Counted from the first letter of the stretch, positions 47,811 to 58,263 are shown. The stretch: DNA of 64,000 nucleotides from CAVRAW01 sp963716135 (GCA_963716135.1 OY970289.1:992001-1056000); one strand, 5' to 3'. Notes: a model not told the origin generated them from the sequence alone. Numbers and translations: made by a program.

Positions 47811-47836
47811 TTCTGCCTTCTACTTTCTGCGTTGTG
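47811..47836. repeat. CAGAAGG word repeat between ATPase and permease genes
   Basis: Minus strand: CGCAGAAAGTAGAAGGCAGA. Three degenerate words of the family also found at 23373, 24851 and 27476. It occupies most of the 43-base gap between the ABC ATPase end and the permease start. Confidence 0.7.
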
Positions 47837-47844
47837 CGGTTTTT

Positions 47845-48585
47845 TCACGGCGCCCCGATCGCGGTCAGACGGTGGAACTGTTCATCGAGCGATCGTCCCT
47901 CGCTCAGCAAATCATCCGGCGTGCCGTCGAAGACCAATCGCCCTTCGTTGATGAACAACACTCGGCCGGCGATCGCTTCCACTTCCTGCATGATGTGGGT
48001 CGAGATCAAGAGCGTCTTTTCCTGGCCTAAACGGCGCAGCGTTTCGCGCACTTCGCGGATTTGATTCGGATCCAGCCCGGCGGTCGGCTCGTCGAGAATT
48101 AGCACGTCGGGTTCGTGCAATAGCACCTGCGCCATGCCAACGCGCTGCCGGTAGCCTTTGGACAACTTTCCGATCGCCTTGCCGATCACGGCGCCCAGGG
48201 CGCACAGGTCGACGACTTTCTCGATGCGCTCTTTCTTGCGCTGCGGCGACATGCCGCGTGCATCGGCGAAGAATTCCAACAGGCTGCGGGGCGTCATGTC
48301 GGCGTACAGCGGGCCGTTTTCGGGCAGGTAGCCCAAATGTGCCGAGGCAGCCAGCCGATTGCGCGACATATCGTATCCGGCCACTTTGGCCACGCCCGCC
48401 GAGGGGGCGAGGTAGCCGGTGAGCAATTTCATCGTCGTGCTTTTGCCTGCGCCGTTGGGTCCCAGAAAGGCGACCACCTCGCCGCGCCGCACTTGAAACG
48501 ACACTTGATCGATGGCCGCGAAATCGCCGTAGTATTTCGAGAGCCCGACCGCCTCGATCATCGGTTGGCCGTCCGAGTGACTCAT
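47845..48585 (-). CDS. ABC transporter ATP-binding protein (GldA-like)
   Basis: 246 residues, intact. Walker A GPNGAGKST, signature LSKGYRQRVGMAQVLLH, Walker B VLILDEPTAGLD, switch His in LLISTHIMQEVEAI. The LGYLPENGPLYADMT loop is typical for the GldA/CcmA-like subgroup. First gene of the transporter operon (ATPase, permease-GldG fusion, DUF4340). AAGGAG lies 12 bases before the ATG, a rather long spacing. Confidence 0.95.
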   Translation of the reverse strand: MSHSDGQPMIEAVGLSKYYGDFAAIDQVSFQVRRGEVVAFLGPNGAGKSTTMKLLTGYLAPSAGVAKVAGYDMSRNRLAASAHLGYLPENGPLYADMTPRSLLEFFADARGMSPQRKKERIEKVVDLCALGAVIGKAIGKLSKGYRQRVGMAQVLLHEPDVLILDEPTAGLDPNQIREVRETLRRLGQEKTLLISTHIMQEVEAIAGRVLFINEGRLVFDGTPDDLLSEGRSLDEQFHRLTAIGAP

Positions 48586-48659
48586 GCGTAACGTGACTCC
48601 TTACGGCGTGATTCAGCCAGTTAATCGAGGCGGCCTGATCGCCTAAATCGTAATGCTAA

Positions 48660-48691
48660 TGAGAGTTTGCGAGTTTCTCGCAACCGTCTCA
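48660..48691. other. Hairpin in the ABC-ATPase / tag divergent gap
   Basis: TTGCGAG-ttt-CTCGCAA (48667-48683) with outer pairs TGAGA/TCTCA (48660-48691). No T run follows, so it may be an operator or a leader stem. The remainder of the 285-base gap (48586-48870) is AT-richer around 48735-48790 and shows no gene or clear promoter pair. Confidence 0.4.
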
Positions 48692-48870
48692 GGCCGCCGT
48701 CCCAGAGTTTCCCGCGGCTCGTGCCGCATTGGCATCAAAAAACTTATAACCCTACTACGATCCTTGTCCAGACCACCTATTTTTTTACGTATCGGGGAGC
48801 CCCTTGGATCGAAGGCAACCTGCGGTGAAAATGGCCTCAGATTGCTATCAATCCGCCTGTTGAAATCTGC

Positions 48871-49455
48871 ATGACTCGCAAAGAAATCGTCCGCTGCCCT
48901 TGGCCGCCGATCGACGATCCGCTGTACCTGGCATACCACGACAAGGAATGGGGCGTGCCGCTGCGCGACGATCGAAGGCTGTTCGAATTTTTGGTGCTCG
49001 AAGCTTTTCAAGCCGGACTTTCTTGGCGCTGCGTGCTGTACAAGCGCGAAAATTTCCGCCGGGCGTTCGCCAAGTTTGATTACCGGAAGGTGGCCCGGTT
49101 TGGACCGCGCGATATCAAGCGTCTGATGAACGACGAAGGCATCGTGCGCAACCGGGCGAAGATTGAAGCGACCGTGAACAATGCCCGCAGGTTCATCGAA
49201 GTGCGCGACGAGTTTGGTACCTTCGCCAAATACATGTGGTTGTGGGTCGGCGGCAAGCCGATCGTCAACCGCATGCGCTCGCTGAAAGACTATAAACCCA
49301 CCAGCGACATCGCCGTCGCCTGGTCGAAAGATCTGAAGAAGCGGGGCTTCAAATTCCTGGGGCCGACGGTCGTCTATGCGCACATGCAGGCGGTGGGCAT
49401 GGTGAACGACCACGTGGTCGATTGCTTTCGCTACCGGCAGTTGCAAACAAAGTAG
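48871..49455 (+). CDS. tag: DNA-3-methyladenine glycosylase I
   Basis: Base-excision enzyme removing 3-methyladenine; 194 residues, intact. RCPWPPIDDPLYLAYHDKEW matches the Tag N-terminus. Zinc ligands are Cys9, His23, His181 and Cys185 (NDHVVDCF). Blocks LFEFLVLEAFQAGLSW and GPTVVYAHMQAVGMVNDH are typical. Stand-alone; it converges with the beta-helix gene, whose stop is 13 bases away. Confidence 0.95.
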   Translation: MTRKEIVRCPWPPIDDPLYLAYHDKEWGVPLRDDRRLFEFLVLEAFQAGLSWRCVLYKRENFRRAFAKFDYRKVARFGPRDIKRLMNDEGIVRNRAKIEATVNNARRFIEVRDEFGTFAKYMWLWVGGKPIVNRMRSLKDYKPTSDIAVAWSKDLKKRGFKFLGPTVVYAHMQAVGMVNDHVVDCFRYRQLQTK

Positions 49456-49467
49456 TGTTTACGATCG

Positions 49468-51698
49468 CTATTGCTTCTCAAACGCGCCGATATCGGGCGC
49501 CGGGCCCTTCGGCCGTTTGAAACCGCGCTGATCGACAATGATCGGGTCCAACAGCGTGCCGTCGGCAGCGTCGATTGCCGGGCTGTTCTTTAGCAAGGCG
49601 TGGGTTTTCGTGGGCCCGCCGTTATCGGCCAGCGGGCCTAGAAACGGCGCCAGGCCGAAGATGTCGTCGCCGTTGGGATCGCTGAACACGGAATCCGGAT
49701 CGGCGAATACCAGGTTGTGGCCCAAATCGTCGAAGGGCTGGGCCGTGGCGTTGTAAGCATCCGGACCATTCGGAGCGTTGTTCTTTGCGACAATGGTGTT
49801 GCCGATCTGAATCGTTCCAGCGCCGCCGATCTGAGCAATGCCGCCGCCATTGAACGACGAATTGAAGACGATGGTGGCGTAGTAAATGAGCAGATCGCCA
49901 TCCCCTTCGAACGCAAGTCCACCGCCGTCAGTGGCCGCGCCGTTGCCACTGACCGTGCAATTGACGATCGTGGATGCGGCACCATCGGTGAGCAAACCGG
50001 TAGTGTTGATGTACATCCCGCCGCCGTCGCTTCCGCTGCGGTTATTGCTGACGGTGCTGGAATCGATGCCCACGCGGAAACCTTCCACGGCGAACCCGCC
50101 GCCGTTTCCGCCCGCGGTGTTTCCATCGATCGTGCAGAAGGTGATCTGGACGATAGCGCCTGATTCGCCGAAATCGGCAAAGCCGCCGCCTTGACCATTG
50201 GTGGCAGTGTTGCAGCTCACGAGGCAGTGATCGAGGTTGAGGATGCCCCCTTCAGGATTCAAGGCGCCGCCGTCGGCCTTCGCGGTGTTGTAAGTGAATT
50301 TGCTGCTGGTGGCGAAAATATCCGACGGATCATCGCCGCCATCGATCGCGCCGCCTTGACCGTTGGTGCTCGTGTTGTGGTCAAACGTGCTGCGGAGCAC
50401 CGACACCACGGCGCCGTTGGCCAGTATCGCTCCACCGTTTTCCAGCGCGGAATTGAAAGTGAACTTGCTATCCGTGACGGCGAGCGATCTGCTGCCGATG
50501 TCCCAGATGGCCCCGCCGCCGCCGGTCAGCGAAGCGTTCTTGGTGAACGTCGACCGCGTGACGTTGATGGGCGATCCTTCGCCTTGCAGAATCGCCGCGC
50601 CGTCGCCTTGCGATACGTTGTGATTAAACGTGCTGCCGGTCACATCCACTTGCTCGGTGTTCGCCAACGCGCCGCCGGCGCCGCCGGTGGAAGTATTGTT
50701 GGCAAACGTGCTGTTGGTGACCGTCACGGCGCCGATATTGGTCCAGACTGCGCCGCCGTCGCCGGCCGCGGAGTTGTTGTTGAAGGTGCTGCCGGAAACG
50801 TTAATCGGAGCACTATCGCTGATGAACAGAGCGCCCCCATGTTCCCGGCAGTATTCCCGCTGACGGAACTGGCTTTGAACGTGATCGAAGTGACATCGGT
50901 CAGGTAAATTCCGCCGCCGCTTTCGCCGACGTGATTGTTGTTGATCTGGCTGTTGGTGACGACCATATCGACAACGGACGCGCTGTAAATGCCGCCGCCG
51001 ACTTGATACGCCGAGTTGTTGTTGACCGTGCTATTGGTGATGGTGACCGCGCCGTTGCTCAGGCTCAGATAAATGCCGCCACCCAGCCCCTGTATTCCGG
51101 CCGCCGCCGAATTGTTGTCCACATGGCTGTTGATGACGTTGACGCTGCCGGTCTGATTGTAAATGCCGCCACCTAAGCCGCCTCCTGGGCCGGTGGAAAT
51201 ATTATTCTTGATGCTGGCGTTGTTGATGATCGAGATCGTGTTGTTGTCGGCTTCGGCGGAAACGCCGCCGCCACGCCCGCTACCGGGAGATCGGGCAATG
51301 CCGCCGGTGACGATCACGTGATTGAGCGTCAAATCGACGCCATCGGAACCGTTGGGAATGTGGAACACGCGGTCCAAGCCGTTGCCGCTGATGGTGGGAA
51401 AACCACTGCCGGCGGATTTGATCGTCAGGTCGTCGGTGATGTCAAAGTCGCCGGTTTCATTGTTGTCTTCACCGCCGCCGGCGATGGTGATTTTGTAGGC
51501 CGACGGCCCCGCTTTCAAAACCACGACATCCGGTCCAGGATGCGCGTTGGCCAAGTCGATGGCCTCGCGCAGTGAAATTTTTCCGTCATTCGGATTTACC
51601 ACGTCGGCAACTGTCGTGACGTGAAAGGTGGTCAACAACCGCCGATCTTCCAACGCTTCGAATTTGCGAATCCGGCGGGCAAGTTTGTGCCTGGTCAT
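49468..51698 (-). CDS. Exported Pmp-like beta-helix protein 1, one frame shift
   Basis: About 743 residues. The N-terminus RKFEALEDRRLLTTF is the planctomycete LEPR-xLL-type export signature. A domain follows (TTVADVVNPNDGKISLREAI, NAHPGPDVVVL) that opens many such proteins. Most of the length is parallel beta-helix rungs rich in GGAI/GGGI and FxxN/TVxNN tetrapeptides (STFTKNASLTGGGGAIWD), the same tetrapeptides as chlamydial polymorphic membrane proteins. The C-terminus has the choice-of-anchor Q pattern (LADNGGPTKTHALLKNSPAI, then DIGAFEKQ). One shift near 50829-50835 (GGGGGCGC). It is a probable surface or secreted adhesin-like protein. A close paralogue lies 39 bases away. Confidence 0.85.
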
Positions 51699-51737
51699 GT
51701 TTTCATCCAGCTGGAAGGTTCTGAGTGGTGTTAACTA

Positions 51738-53994
51738 TTACTTCTTCTCAAACGCGCCGATATCAGCGTGCGGGCCTTGCGGGCGTTTGACGCCGCGCTG
51801 GTCGGTGGGGGGTGCAAGCGAATCGTCCGCCGCATTGATCGCCGGGCTGCCTTTGAGCAATGCGTGGGTCTTCGTTGGCCCGCCATTGTTGGCCAATGGG
51901 CCAAGTTTGGGATCCAAGCCGACAATATCTCCCGGCGCGGAGCCCAAGTTGCTACTGCCCAACAGCGTGAAGAATAAATTGTGTCCCTCGTCGTTGAATG
52001 CCGAACCCCAGACATCCGGGCCATTGGTGGCAATGTTTTTGGCGACGATGGTGTTGCCCAGATGAACAACGTCGGTAGTAATGGGGGCATCGTTAAAAAT
52101 ACCGCCGCCGGTGGCCGAGACGTTGAAGGCGATCGTGTCGTTGATGAACCGAATCACTTTGATGCCGAAGGGCATGGCGACGCCGCCGCCATCGACGGCC
52201 GCGCCGTTGCCGCTGATTGTGGAGTTTTCAACCAGTGATTCGTCCTGGGTGAGGATGAGCATGCCGCCCCCTTCGCTGCCGGAGCGGTTGTTGCTGACGG
52301 TGGTGCGGCGCATGATGAGCAAGTCGCCGGTGATGGCGCAGCCGCCGCCATCGCCGCCGGCGGTGTTACCATCGATGGTGCATTCGGTGATTGTGGTTCT
52401 GAGGCCTTCGCCGTCGGTGAATCCGCCGCCCTGGCCGTTGGTGGCGGTATTGCAGCGGATAACGCAACGTGTCAGTTCGATGTTGCCCCCTTCGGCATCG
52501 AACGCGCCGCCGTCAGCCTTGGAGGTGTTGTACGTGAAAGTGCTGTCGGCAAAGCGGAAGGATGCCGGAATGGTGCCCATGTCGATCGCGCCGCCGTTTC
52601 CGTCGCTGGCGGAGTTGTGATCGAAGGTGCTGCGAAGCACTTCGACGGAGTCGCCGTTGGCGTTGATGGCGCCGCCGCTGCCAAGAGCGCTGTTGAAGGT
52701 GAATTTGCTGTCGGTCACGCTGATGAGATTGCTGCCGCCCACGGCGGAAATCGCGCCGCCGATATCGGTGAGCGAGGCGTTCTTGGTGAAGGTGGAGCGG
52801 AGGATGGTGATGTCGCCGCTATCGCCTCCTTGAGCAACCGCCCCGCCGCGTCCCAGAGCTACGTTGTGATTGAAGGTGCTGCCGGTGACGTTCAGTTCCG
52901 CATTGTTCGAGAGCGCGCCCCCCTCGCCGCCGGTGGAGCGGTTGTCGGCAAAGGTGCTGTTGGTGACGGTCACGGGGCCGTCGTCGGTCCACAGCGCGCC
53001 GCCATCGCCGGCAGCGGAATTCTTGCTGAGGGTGCTTTTGGATATCAAAAGGGAAGAACTGCTATCCGAAATGATTGCGCCGCCTCGGCCGGTGGTCGTA
53101 TTGCCGCTGAGCGTGCTTCCGGTGATGGTGATGGTCGATGTGGCCGAGGTTTGCAGGGCGATTCCGCCGCCGCCTTCGTCGCCGGAGTGATTGTTGTTGA
53201 TTTGGCTGTTGGTAATGGCAACATTGCTGCTTGAAAAGCTGTAGATTCCGCCCCCGCCGGAGTACGCCGAGTTGTTGTTGACCGTGCTATTGATGATTGT
53301 CAGAAGGGCAGGACTATCGTCCATGTAAATGCCGCCACCCCGACCGAATATTCCTGCCGCAGCCGAGTTGTTGTCCACGTGGCTGTTGATCAAGGTGACG
53401 TTGCCCGAGTCGTTGAATACGCCGCCACCAATCCCACCTCCGGGGCCGGTGGAGGTGTTGTTCTTAACGGTGGCGTTAATGAAGGTAAGAGTGTCATTTT
53501 TCCCGTCCGCCCTGACGCCGCCACCAAAGCCGCTGGTGCCGCGCAACGCCGCCAGTGACGACGACATGGTTGAGGGTCAAACTCAGGTTGTCGTATCCGC
53601 TGGGAATATCGAACACACGATCGAGCCCGTTGCCGTTGATGGTGGGAAAACCGCTGCCGGCGGATTTGATGGTGAGATCATCCAGGATGTCGAAGTCGCC
53701 GGTAGCGTTGTTATCTTCGCCGGCGCCGTCGATGGTGATTTTGTAAGCCTGCGGGCCGGCTTTCAAAATGATGACGTCGGGGCCTGGATGCGCGTTGGCC
53801 AGATCGATCGCCTCGCGCAGCGAGAGCTTGCCGTCAGTGGGATTCACCACGTCGGCGGTGGTCGTCACGTTGTAGTTGGCCAACAGCCGGCGATCTTCCA
53901 GCGGCTCAAAGCCGCGGGCGAATCCAGTTCTTCGCCGGCGGCTGACTGCGAGTGAATGCTTAGAGAATCCCCAGCGCATGCTACCGCGGAACAT
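51738..53994 (-). CDS. Exported Pmp-like beta-helix protein 2, one frame shift
   Basis: Tandem paralogue of the preceding protein, about 752 residues with the same architecture: GFEPLEDRRLLANYNVTTTAD at the start, GGAI/FxxN beta-helix rungs and DIGAFEKK at the end. Long stretches agree closely between the two (for example STVNNNSAY, SKFTFNSAL, CNTATNGQGGGF), which points to duplication with some divergence or to gene conversion. One shift near 53540-53546 (GCGCAACG). It has an arginine-rich prelude (SRRRRTGFARGFE) absent from copy 1. The upstream 277 bases (53995-54271) hold no gene. Confidence 0.85.
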
Positions 53995-54271
53995 GGTGTC
54001 ACCTCACAAGACGGCGGGGTCAAACCGGCGGGAAAACGCAGCTACGACTTCTTTTCTATTTCACTCAAACTACCCAGCGCATGTAGTGTCCGCATTTTTG
54101 ATACGGCGATGCCGAATGTCAACTGAATTCCCAGGCGTTTTGTAGATATTCCCAGCGGCGTGCGCGGGCAACGATTGGGTGCCGGAGAATGCCGGGCATT
54201 GGCCCCTGTTTGCCCGGCGGATGGAACAGGCGGCGGGGAGGTTCAGCGGAGCCAAGTATCCCGATTTCCGA

Positions 54272-55399
54272 CTACGAACCGGGCGAGGAAGTGCCTTGCT
54301 GCTGATCCTGCTGCCGCACCAACAGCCACTGCTGCGTGCGGTCGGCGCCAAAGTGGACCAGCACGGGGGCTTCGGGTTTGGTGAGATTGTAGATGCCCGT
54401 CTCAAATACTCGATCGTTTTTCTTGCCGATCGTCCACGCCGCGCGCTGATTCTTCTTATCCACCGAGCCATACACCGGCGTGGTCGTGTCCATCAAACCG
54501 TCGTAGTAGTTACCGCGAATGATTCCCTGCTTGTTGACGGCCAACTGAAACAGATTGTTCGAAGTGGTTTCATCCCCCTGCACCAGCGAGAACACGCCCA
54601 GCGGCTGCCATTGGCCGCTATCGGGCGCGTCGGCGGTTTGTCCTTGATCCGCGAGCGTCGTGGCTTGCTGCGCATACTGCTGCGCAGTGCACACAGGATT
54701 TCCGTCGTAGTACACATTGTCGTCCTGGTAGACGATGTTGCTGCCGTAGTCGTAATACGCCGGCGGGCCAGGAAACGCGCACCACGCCGACATTACCGGC
54801 CAGGTGGCCCAGGTCCAGGCAGCCCCTGCGGCCCAACCGGCCGCAAACCAGCAGCCTGGATGCGCCGCGTACCAGTCGTGATTGAAACAGTTGTGGTATC
54901 CGAAATTATTTCGAACAGCGTTGGCGCGGTTGGCAATATCCCCTTGCGACCAATTTCGCGTGCCGTGATTTGCGTTGAACGAGGAGAAGCGTCCCAATCC
55001 GCCGTCGTTTGCAAAGCGTGTGCCATCAAACGCACTCTGCCAATTTCGATCCCCGGCGCCTCGATCGCCAATATTGCCGCGATCACCGCCCCAATTCCCA
55101 TACCGATCTCCGCCGTATCCGCCGAAGCGATCGGCCCCAAAATCGCTGCCCCGATCGGCGAAGTTCCGATCGCCGCCGCCGAAATCGCCGCGGTCAAATC
55201 CGCCGCCGCCACGATCGAAACCACCGCCGCCAAAGTCGCGGCCGCCGCCGCCGAAATCCCGGCCGCCGCCACCAAATCCGCCGCCGAAGCCGCCGCCGCG
55301 GCCCCCGCCGCCGCCGAAACCACCGCGACCGAAAACATCGCCGGTGCATAACAGCACGATCGAAAGCGCCGCCAACATCCATGAGAATTTGCGTGTCAT
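54272..55399 (-). CDS. Exported Gly/Arg/Asp-rich protein with conserved C-terminal domain
   Basis: About 375 residues, intact from ATG 55399 (AAAAAGG upstream; a start at 55450 is less likely). Signal peptide FSWMLAALSIVLLCTGDVFG. Residues 23-120 are low-complexity GGFGGG, RDFGGGG and FDRGG repeats. A Trp/Ala-rich middle region with paired cysteines (HNCFNHDWYAAHPGCWFAAG) follows. The C-terminal 120 residues form a beta-rich domain (GQWQPLGVFSLVQGDETTSN; GYYDGLMDTTTPVYG-like). I do not recognise the family; similar Gly-rich exported proteins occur in planctomycetes. First of the exported-protein cluster by position, last by transcription. Confidence 0.78.
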   Translation of the reverse strand: MTRKFSWMLAALSIVLLCTGDVFGRGGFGGGGGRGGGFGGGFGGGGRDFGGGGRDFGGGGFDRGGGGFDRGDFGGGDRNFADRGSDFGADRFGGYGGDRYGNWGGDRGNIGDRGAGDRNWQSAFDGTRFANDGGLGRFSSFNANHGTRNWSQGDIANRANAVRNNFGYHNCFNHDWYAAHPGCWFAAGWAAGAAWTWATWPVMSAWCAFPGPPAYYDYGSNIVYQDDNVYYDGNPVCTAQQYAQQATTLADQGQTADAPDSGQWQPLGVFSLVQGDETTSNNLFQLAVNKQGIIRGNYYDGLMDTTTPVYGSVDKKNQRAAWTIGKKNDRVFETGIYNLTKPEAPVLVHFGADRTQQWLLVRQQDQQQGTSSPGS

Positions 55400-55430
55400 A
55401 GCGATTGCCTTTTTGATTTGTTCGAAGTGT

Positions 55431-56360
55431 TCACTTGGCGTCGCTGGCACGGGTCAGCTTCAGCGGCGCGGTATCGGGCAACTGTTGATCGCCCATCCTC
55501 CGATTGATGGATCGCCAGGTGAAATTATTATTGTCGATGCGCGTCAGCACGTTTTCGGCGGCCGTTTCTTTGCCGTCATTGGTCAGGCCGGCGGCGCCGA
55601 TCACCCACCTGCTTCCATCGCGCCTCCATTGGGCGTGGCCGTGGCCGCCGTCGTCGTCGCTGTGCCACGAGTGCAACACGCCGCGCCGCGGATCGAAGCC
55701 AATTTTGATCGTGCCGCTTTCGGCGGGCTTGCCTTTGACGGTTCGGGAAATTTTGGCGAGCAGAATCGGCTGCTTGGCATCCCACTCAAAAGAAAGATTC
55801 ATTTCCTGATCTTTCGCGCTTCCCTTCCATTTGCCGACCAGCCAATTCAAATCGTCGAGATGATCCTGGCCGTTGCCCATTTCCGTGCACATCGCCGTTT
55901 TCCACTGGCCATCGACGCGGGCATCGACCGCGGTGTAGCGAGTGGTCGTCGGCAAATCCTTGCCGGAGCTCGTCTCGTGAATAATTCCCTCTTCGATGGC
56001 TACGTCGGGCGTGGGAAAGCGCACCGACTGCACGCGGATGTCGACTTTGCGTCCGTGGTTTTCCTTGAAAAACTCGGAGTAAGCCTTTTCGATCGCTTCC
56101 CGCCCGCGGAGGTGCTGGCCGGCGTCGTCCTGATATTCGCCGTTTTCGGCAAACAGCGCGGCGATGGCCTTGGCATCTTTCTTATCGAACGCCTGGCAAA
56201 AATCGCCGGCCAGCTTTCGAACGGCTTCCTCTTCTTTACTTACGTTGGTAGCCACCAGCGCTTTGCCGACGGGCGATTGAGCCGGCGGCGCCGCCGGAGC
56301 CGCGGCGGCGTCAAGAACCAAGATCGCTGCGGCAACCACCATCCATTTTGTGCGAGTCAT
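55431..56360 (-). CDS. Exported NTF2-like (DUF4440/SgcJ-type) plus beta-barrel protein, copy B1
   Basis: 309 residues, intact. Signal peptide (KWMVVAAAILVLDAAAAPAA). Residues 40-160 form an NTF2/SnoaL-like fold: VRKLAGDFCQAFDKKDAKAI, ALFAENGEYQDDAGQHLRGR, then PDVAIEEGI. The C-terminal half looks like a lipocalin-like barrel (LNWLVGKWKGSAKDQEMNLS, GTIKIGFDPRRGVLHSWHSD). The whole architecture recurs in B2 (58992-59891). NTF2-like folds bind small ligands; no catalytic residues can be assigned. It lies 31 bases upstream of the Gly-rich gene in the same direction. Confidence 0.82.
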   Translation of the reverse strand: MTRTKWMVVAAAILVLDAAAAPAAPPAQSPVGKALVATNVSKEEEAVRKLAGDFCQAFDKKDAKAIAALFAENGEYQDDAGQHLRGREAIEKAYSEFFKENHGRKVDIRVQSVRFPTPDVAIEEGIIHETSSGKDLPTTTRYTAVDARVDGQWKTAMCTEMGNGQDHLDDLNWLVGKWKGSAKDQEMNLSFEWDAKQPILLAKISRTVKGKPAESGTIKIGFDPRRGVLHSWHSDDDGGHGHAQWRRDGSRWVIGAAGLTNDGKETAAENVLTRIDNNNFTWRSINRRMGDQQLPDTAPLKLTRASDAK

Positions 56361-56405
56361 CAGCCCACCTCTTGCGAACGTTGACCAAATTAGTTGCGAA
56401 CTTTC

Positions 56406-56765
56406 TTACGGCTCCGCGAGCCAGGCTTTGGCCGCTTCGAACTGCGCGGAATCGAAATACCGAATTTTCGCCATCGTGAACGGCCTGCAAACTGTGGCCA
56501 TCCATTTTTCCCAAGTTTTCTCGCCGACCAGGGCAATTCGCTCGATCTTCGTCATGTGCTGGAAGGCGAACTTGGTGTCGTCCCAGACGGCGTGCATGTC
56601 CCAGCCGTGAAAATCGTGAAACTGAGCGAGCATTCGTACCTTGCCCTCTTTGGCGATTGCTTCATCCACCAGCGGCACGAACATCTTGTAATCCTCGTCG
56701 TGCAGTTTGCCCGACATTTTGAAGCCGAGCGTTTTCTCGGGCATTCCAGAAAGTTGTTCGATCAT
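56406..56765 (-). CDS. STAS/SpoIIAA-like small protein
   Basis: 119 residues, intact, no signal peptide, so cytosolic, in contrast to its neighbours. Pattern of the SpoIIAA-like / SEC14-STAS family: GFKMSGKLHDEDYKMFVPLV, VRMLAQFHDFHGWDMHAVWD, IALVGEKTWEKWMATVCRPF, YFDSAQFEAAKAWL. These proteins may bind lipids or act as regulators; the role is unknown. It lies between B1 and the DUF1254 gene with 45- and 42-base gaps, all in one direction. Confidence 0.82.
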   Translation of the reverse strand: MIEQLSGMPEKTLGFKMSGKLHDEDYKMFVPLVDEAIAKEGKVRMLAQFHDFHGWDMHAVWDDTKFAFQHMTKIERIALVGEKTWEKWMATVCRPFTMAKIRYFDSAQFEAAKAWLAEP

Positions 56766-56807
56766 GATCTGTCCTCCTCGCTTCGTCCGGGAAATCTGAA
56801 TCCGGCA

Positions 56808-58252
56808 CTATTTGTGGATTTGCACTCCCGGCGGCTTCCACGAGCCGTCGATGATCGAAGGGGGCGTTTCCTTCGGCCAATAAAGTCGCAGCATCAAGTC
56901 AAAATTCTTCTCCGGCGCGGGCAGCCAGTTCGATTCTTTGTCTTTTCCCGGCGAGAGGTTCTGAATGTACAAGTCGATCGAACCGTCGGCATTTGCCTTC
57001 AAATTGTCGCGTTCGCTGAGGGTGTATCGATTCAGCGGATTCTCGACGAAAAACATCGCGGTGTTGTACATGGTCAGCGACCAGAAGCCGTTGACGGGCG
57101 GCAGATCCTTCTTGCTGGCGAAATGGATTACGTATTTGTTTTCGCCGGTGAGTTGCCTGCCGTCGGTATCAACCGCTGCCATCGGGTACACCGCGTCTTG
57201 CGGCAAGTTCGCTCCCAGTCCAATCCAAGTAACATAGGCCCGCTGATTGTAATCGGCGCCGTATTGGCCTGTCTTCGTCGTGAATTCCCATTGATTCACC
57301 GGCTTGCCGGCTTTGGTCGACTGGGCCAGAATTTGCATTTGAGCGCGGCGGATATTGCTGTCGAACGCCTTGGCCACGCCGGGATCGATCTTCTTGAACT
57401 CCCACTGTTTTCCGGGCACCAGACCGATTTTGGCCATCTTCTCCAGCATCGGTGCATCTTCTTTCGCCGGCGGATTCTGTTTCATCAGCGAAGCCAAAAG
57501 CGAATAGTATTCTTCCGCGCTCATGGCGTTGACTTGTTCGCGAACCGGGGTCTTCATGTCGATTTTCGGATCGACTTTGCCGGAGGGCCGAAAGAAGACT
57601 GTGCCTTGCCCATACGCATTGAGCGGCACCAGCGTGTACTGATCCTGCAGGGCGTGCACTGCTTTGTAGTCTTCCGGCGTGCCCGTGCAGTAGGTGCGCC
57701 CAAGATCCAGACCAGGTTGGTCGGCGATTTTATCTCGGTCGCGCCGTCGGGCAATTTGCCGCTCCAGCCGGGGCCGGTGATGGCGTACTTCTGCGCTTTG
57801 TCGCCGGTGGTGCGCGTGCCTGGCGACTGAATCACATTGGTCCAGGCATCCAAGATGGGCACCAGGTAGTAGCGATCTTTCTGTTCCGGCAGGCTGAGAA
57901 CGTACGGCTCTTTGGAAAGATCGAGCCACGCGGTGGAGTACAGCGTGTCGGCATTGGGGGCCGTGATATCGCGGAACGACGCATTGGGATACGTCCGCGA
58001 ATGGTAAAACTGCCCCATCGGAGCGTGCGCATCTTTCGGCACGTCGGTGTTGGTCATCACCCGACGCGTCATTTCCATGGTCACTAGCGGGTAGCCGTAG
58101 ATGTAGACTTCGTGCGCCACTTTATTGACATCGGCGCGGGTGACTTTTGGAAAATCGTCCGCGGGGGCGGCACTAGAGGCTAACAGCAGCGAGAGAGCGG
58201 CCGACGCCAGCGAAAACTGATGAAAGATCGCTCGTCGCCGGTTGCTGGCCAT
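56808..58252 (-). CDS. DUF1254/DUF1214 exported protein, one frame shift
   Basis: About 482 residues from ATG 58252 (GGGAGGA 5 bases upstream). Signal peptide (FSLASAALSLLLASSAAPAD). DUF1254 part: VAHEVYIYGYPLVTMEMTRR, NADTLYSTAWLDLSKEPYVL, YYLVPILDAWTNVIQSPGTR. A shift near 57696-57699 (GGGCGCACC; one C more restores WILGRTYC) leads into the DUF1214 part: YVTWIGLGANLPQDAVYPMA, NKYVIHFASKKDLPPVNGFW, and LPAPEKNFDLMLRLYWPKE near the end. The family is common but lacks a known reaction. Confidence 0.87.
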
Positions 58253-58263
58253 GATTTCCTCCC

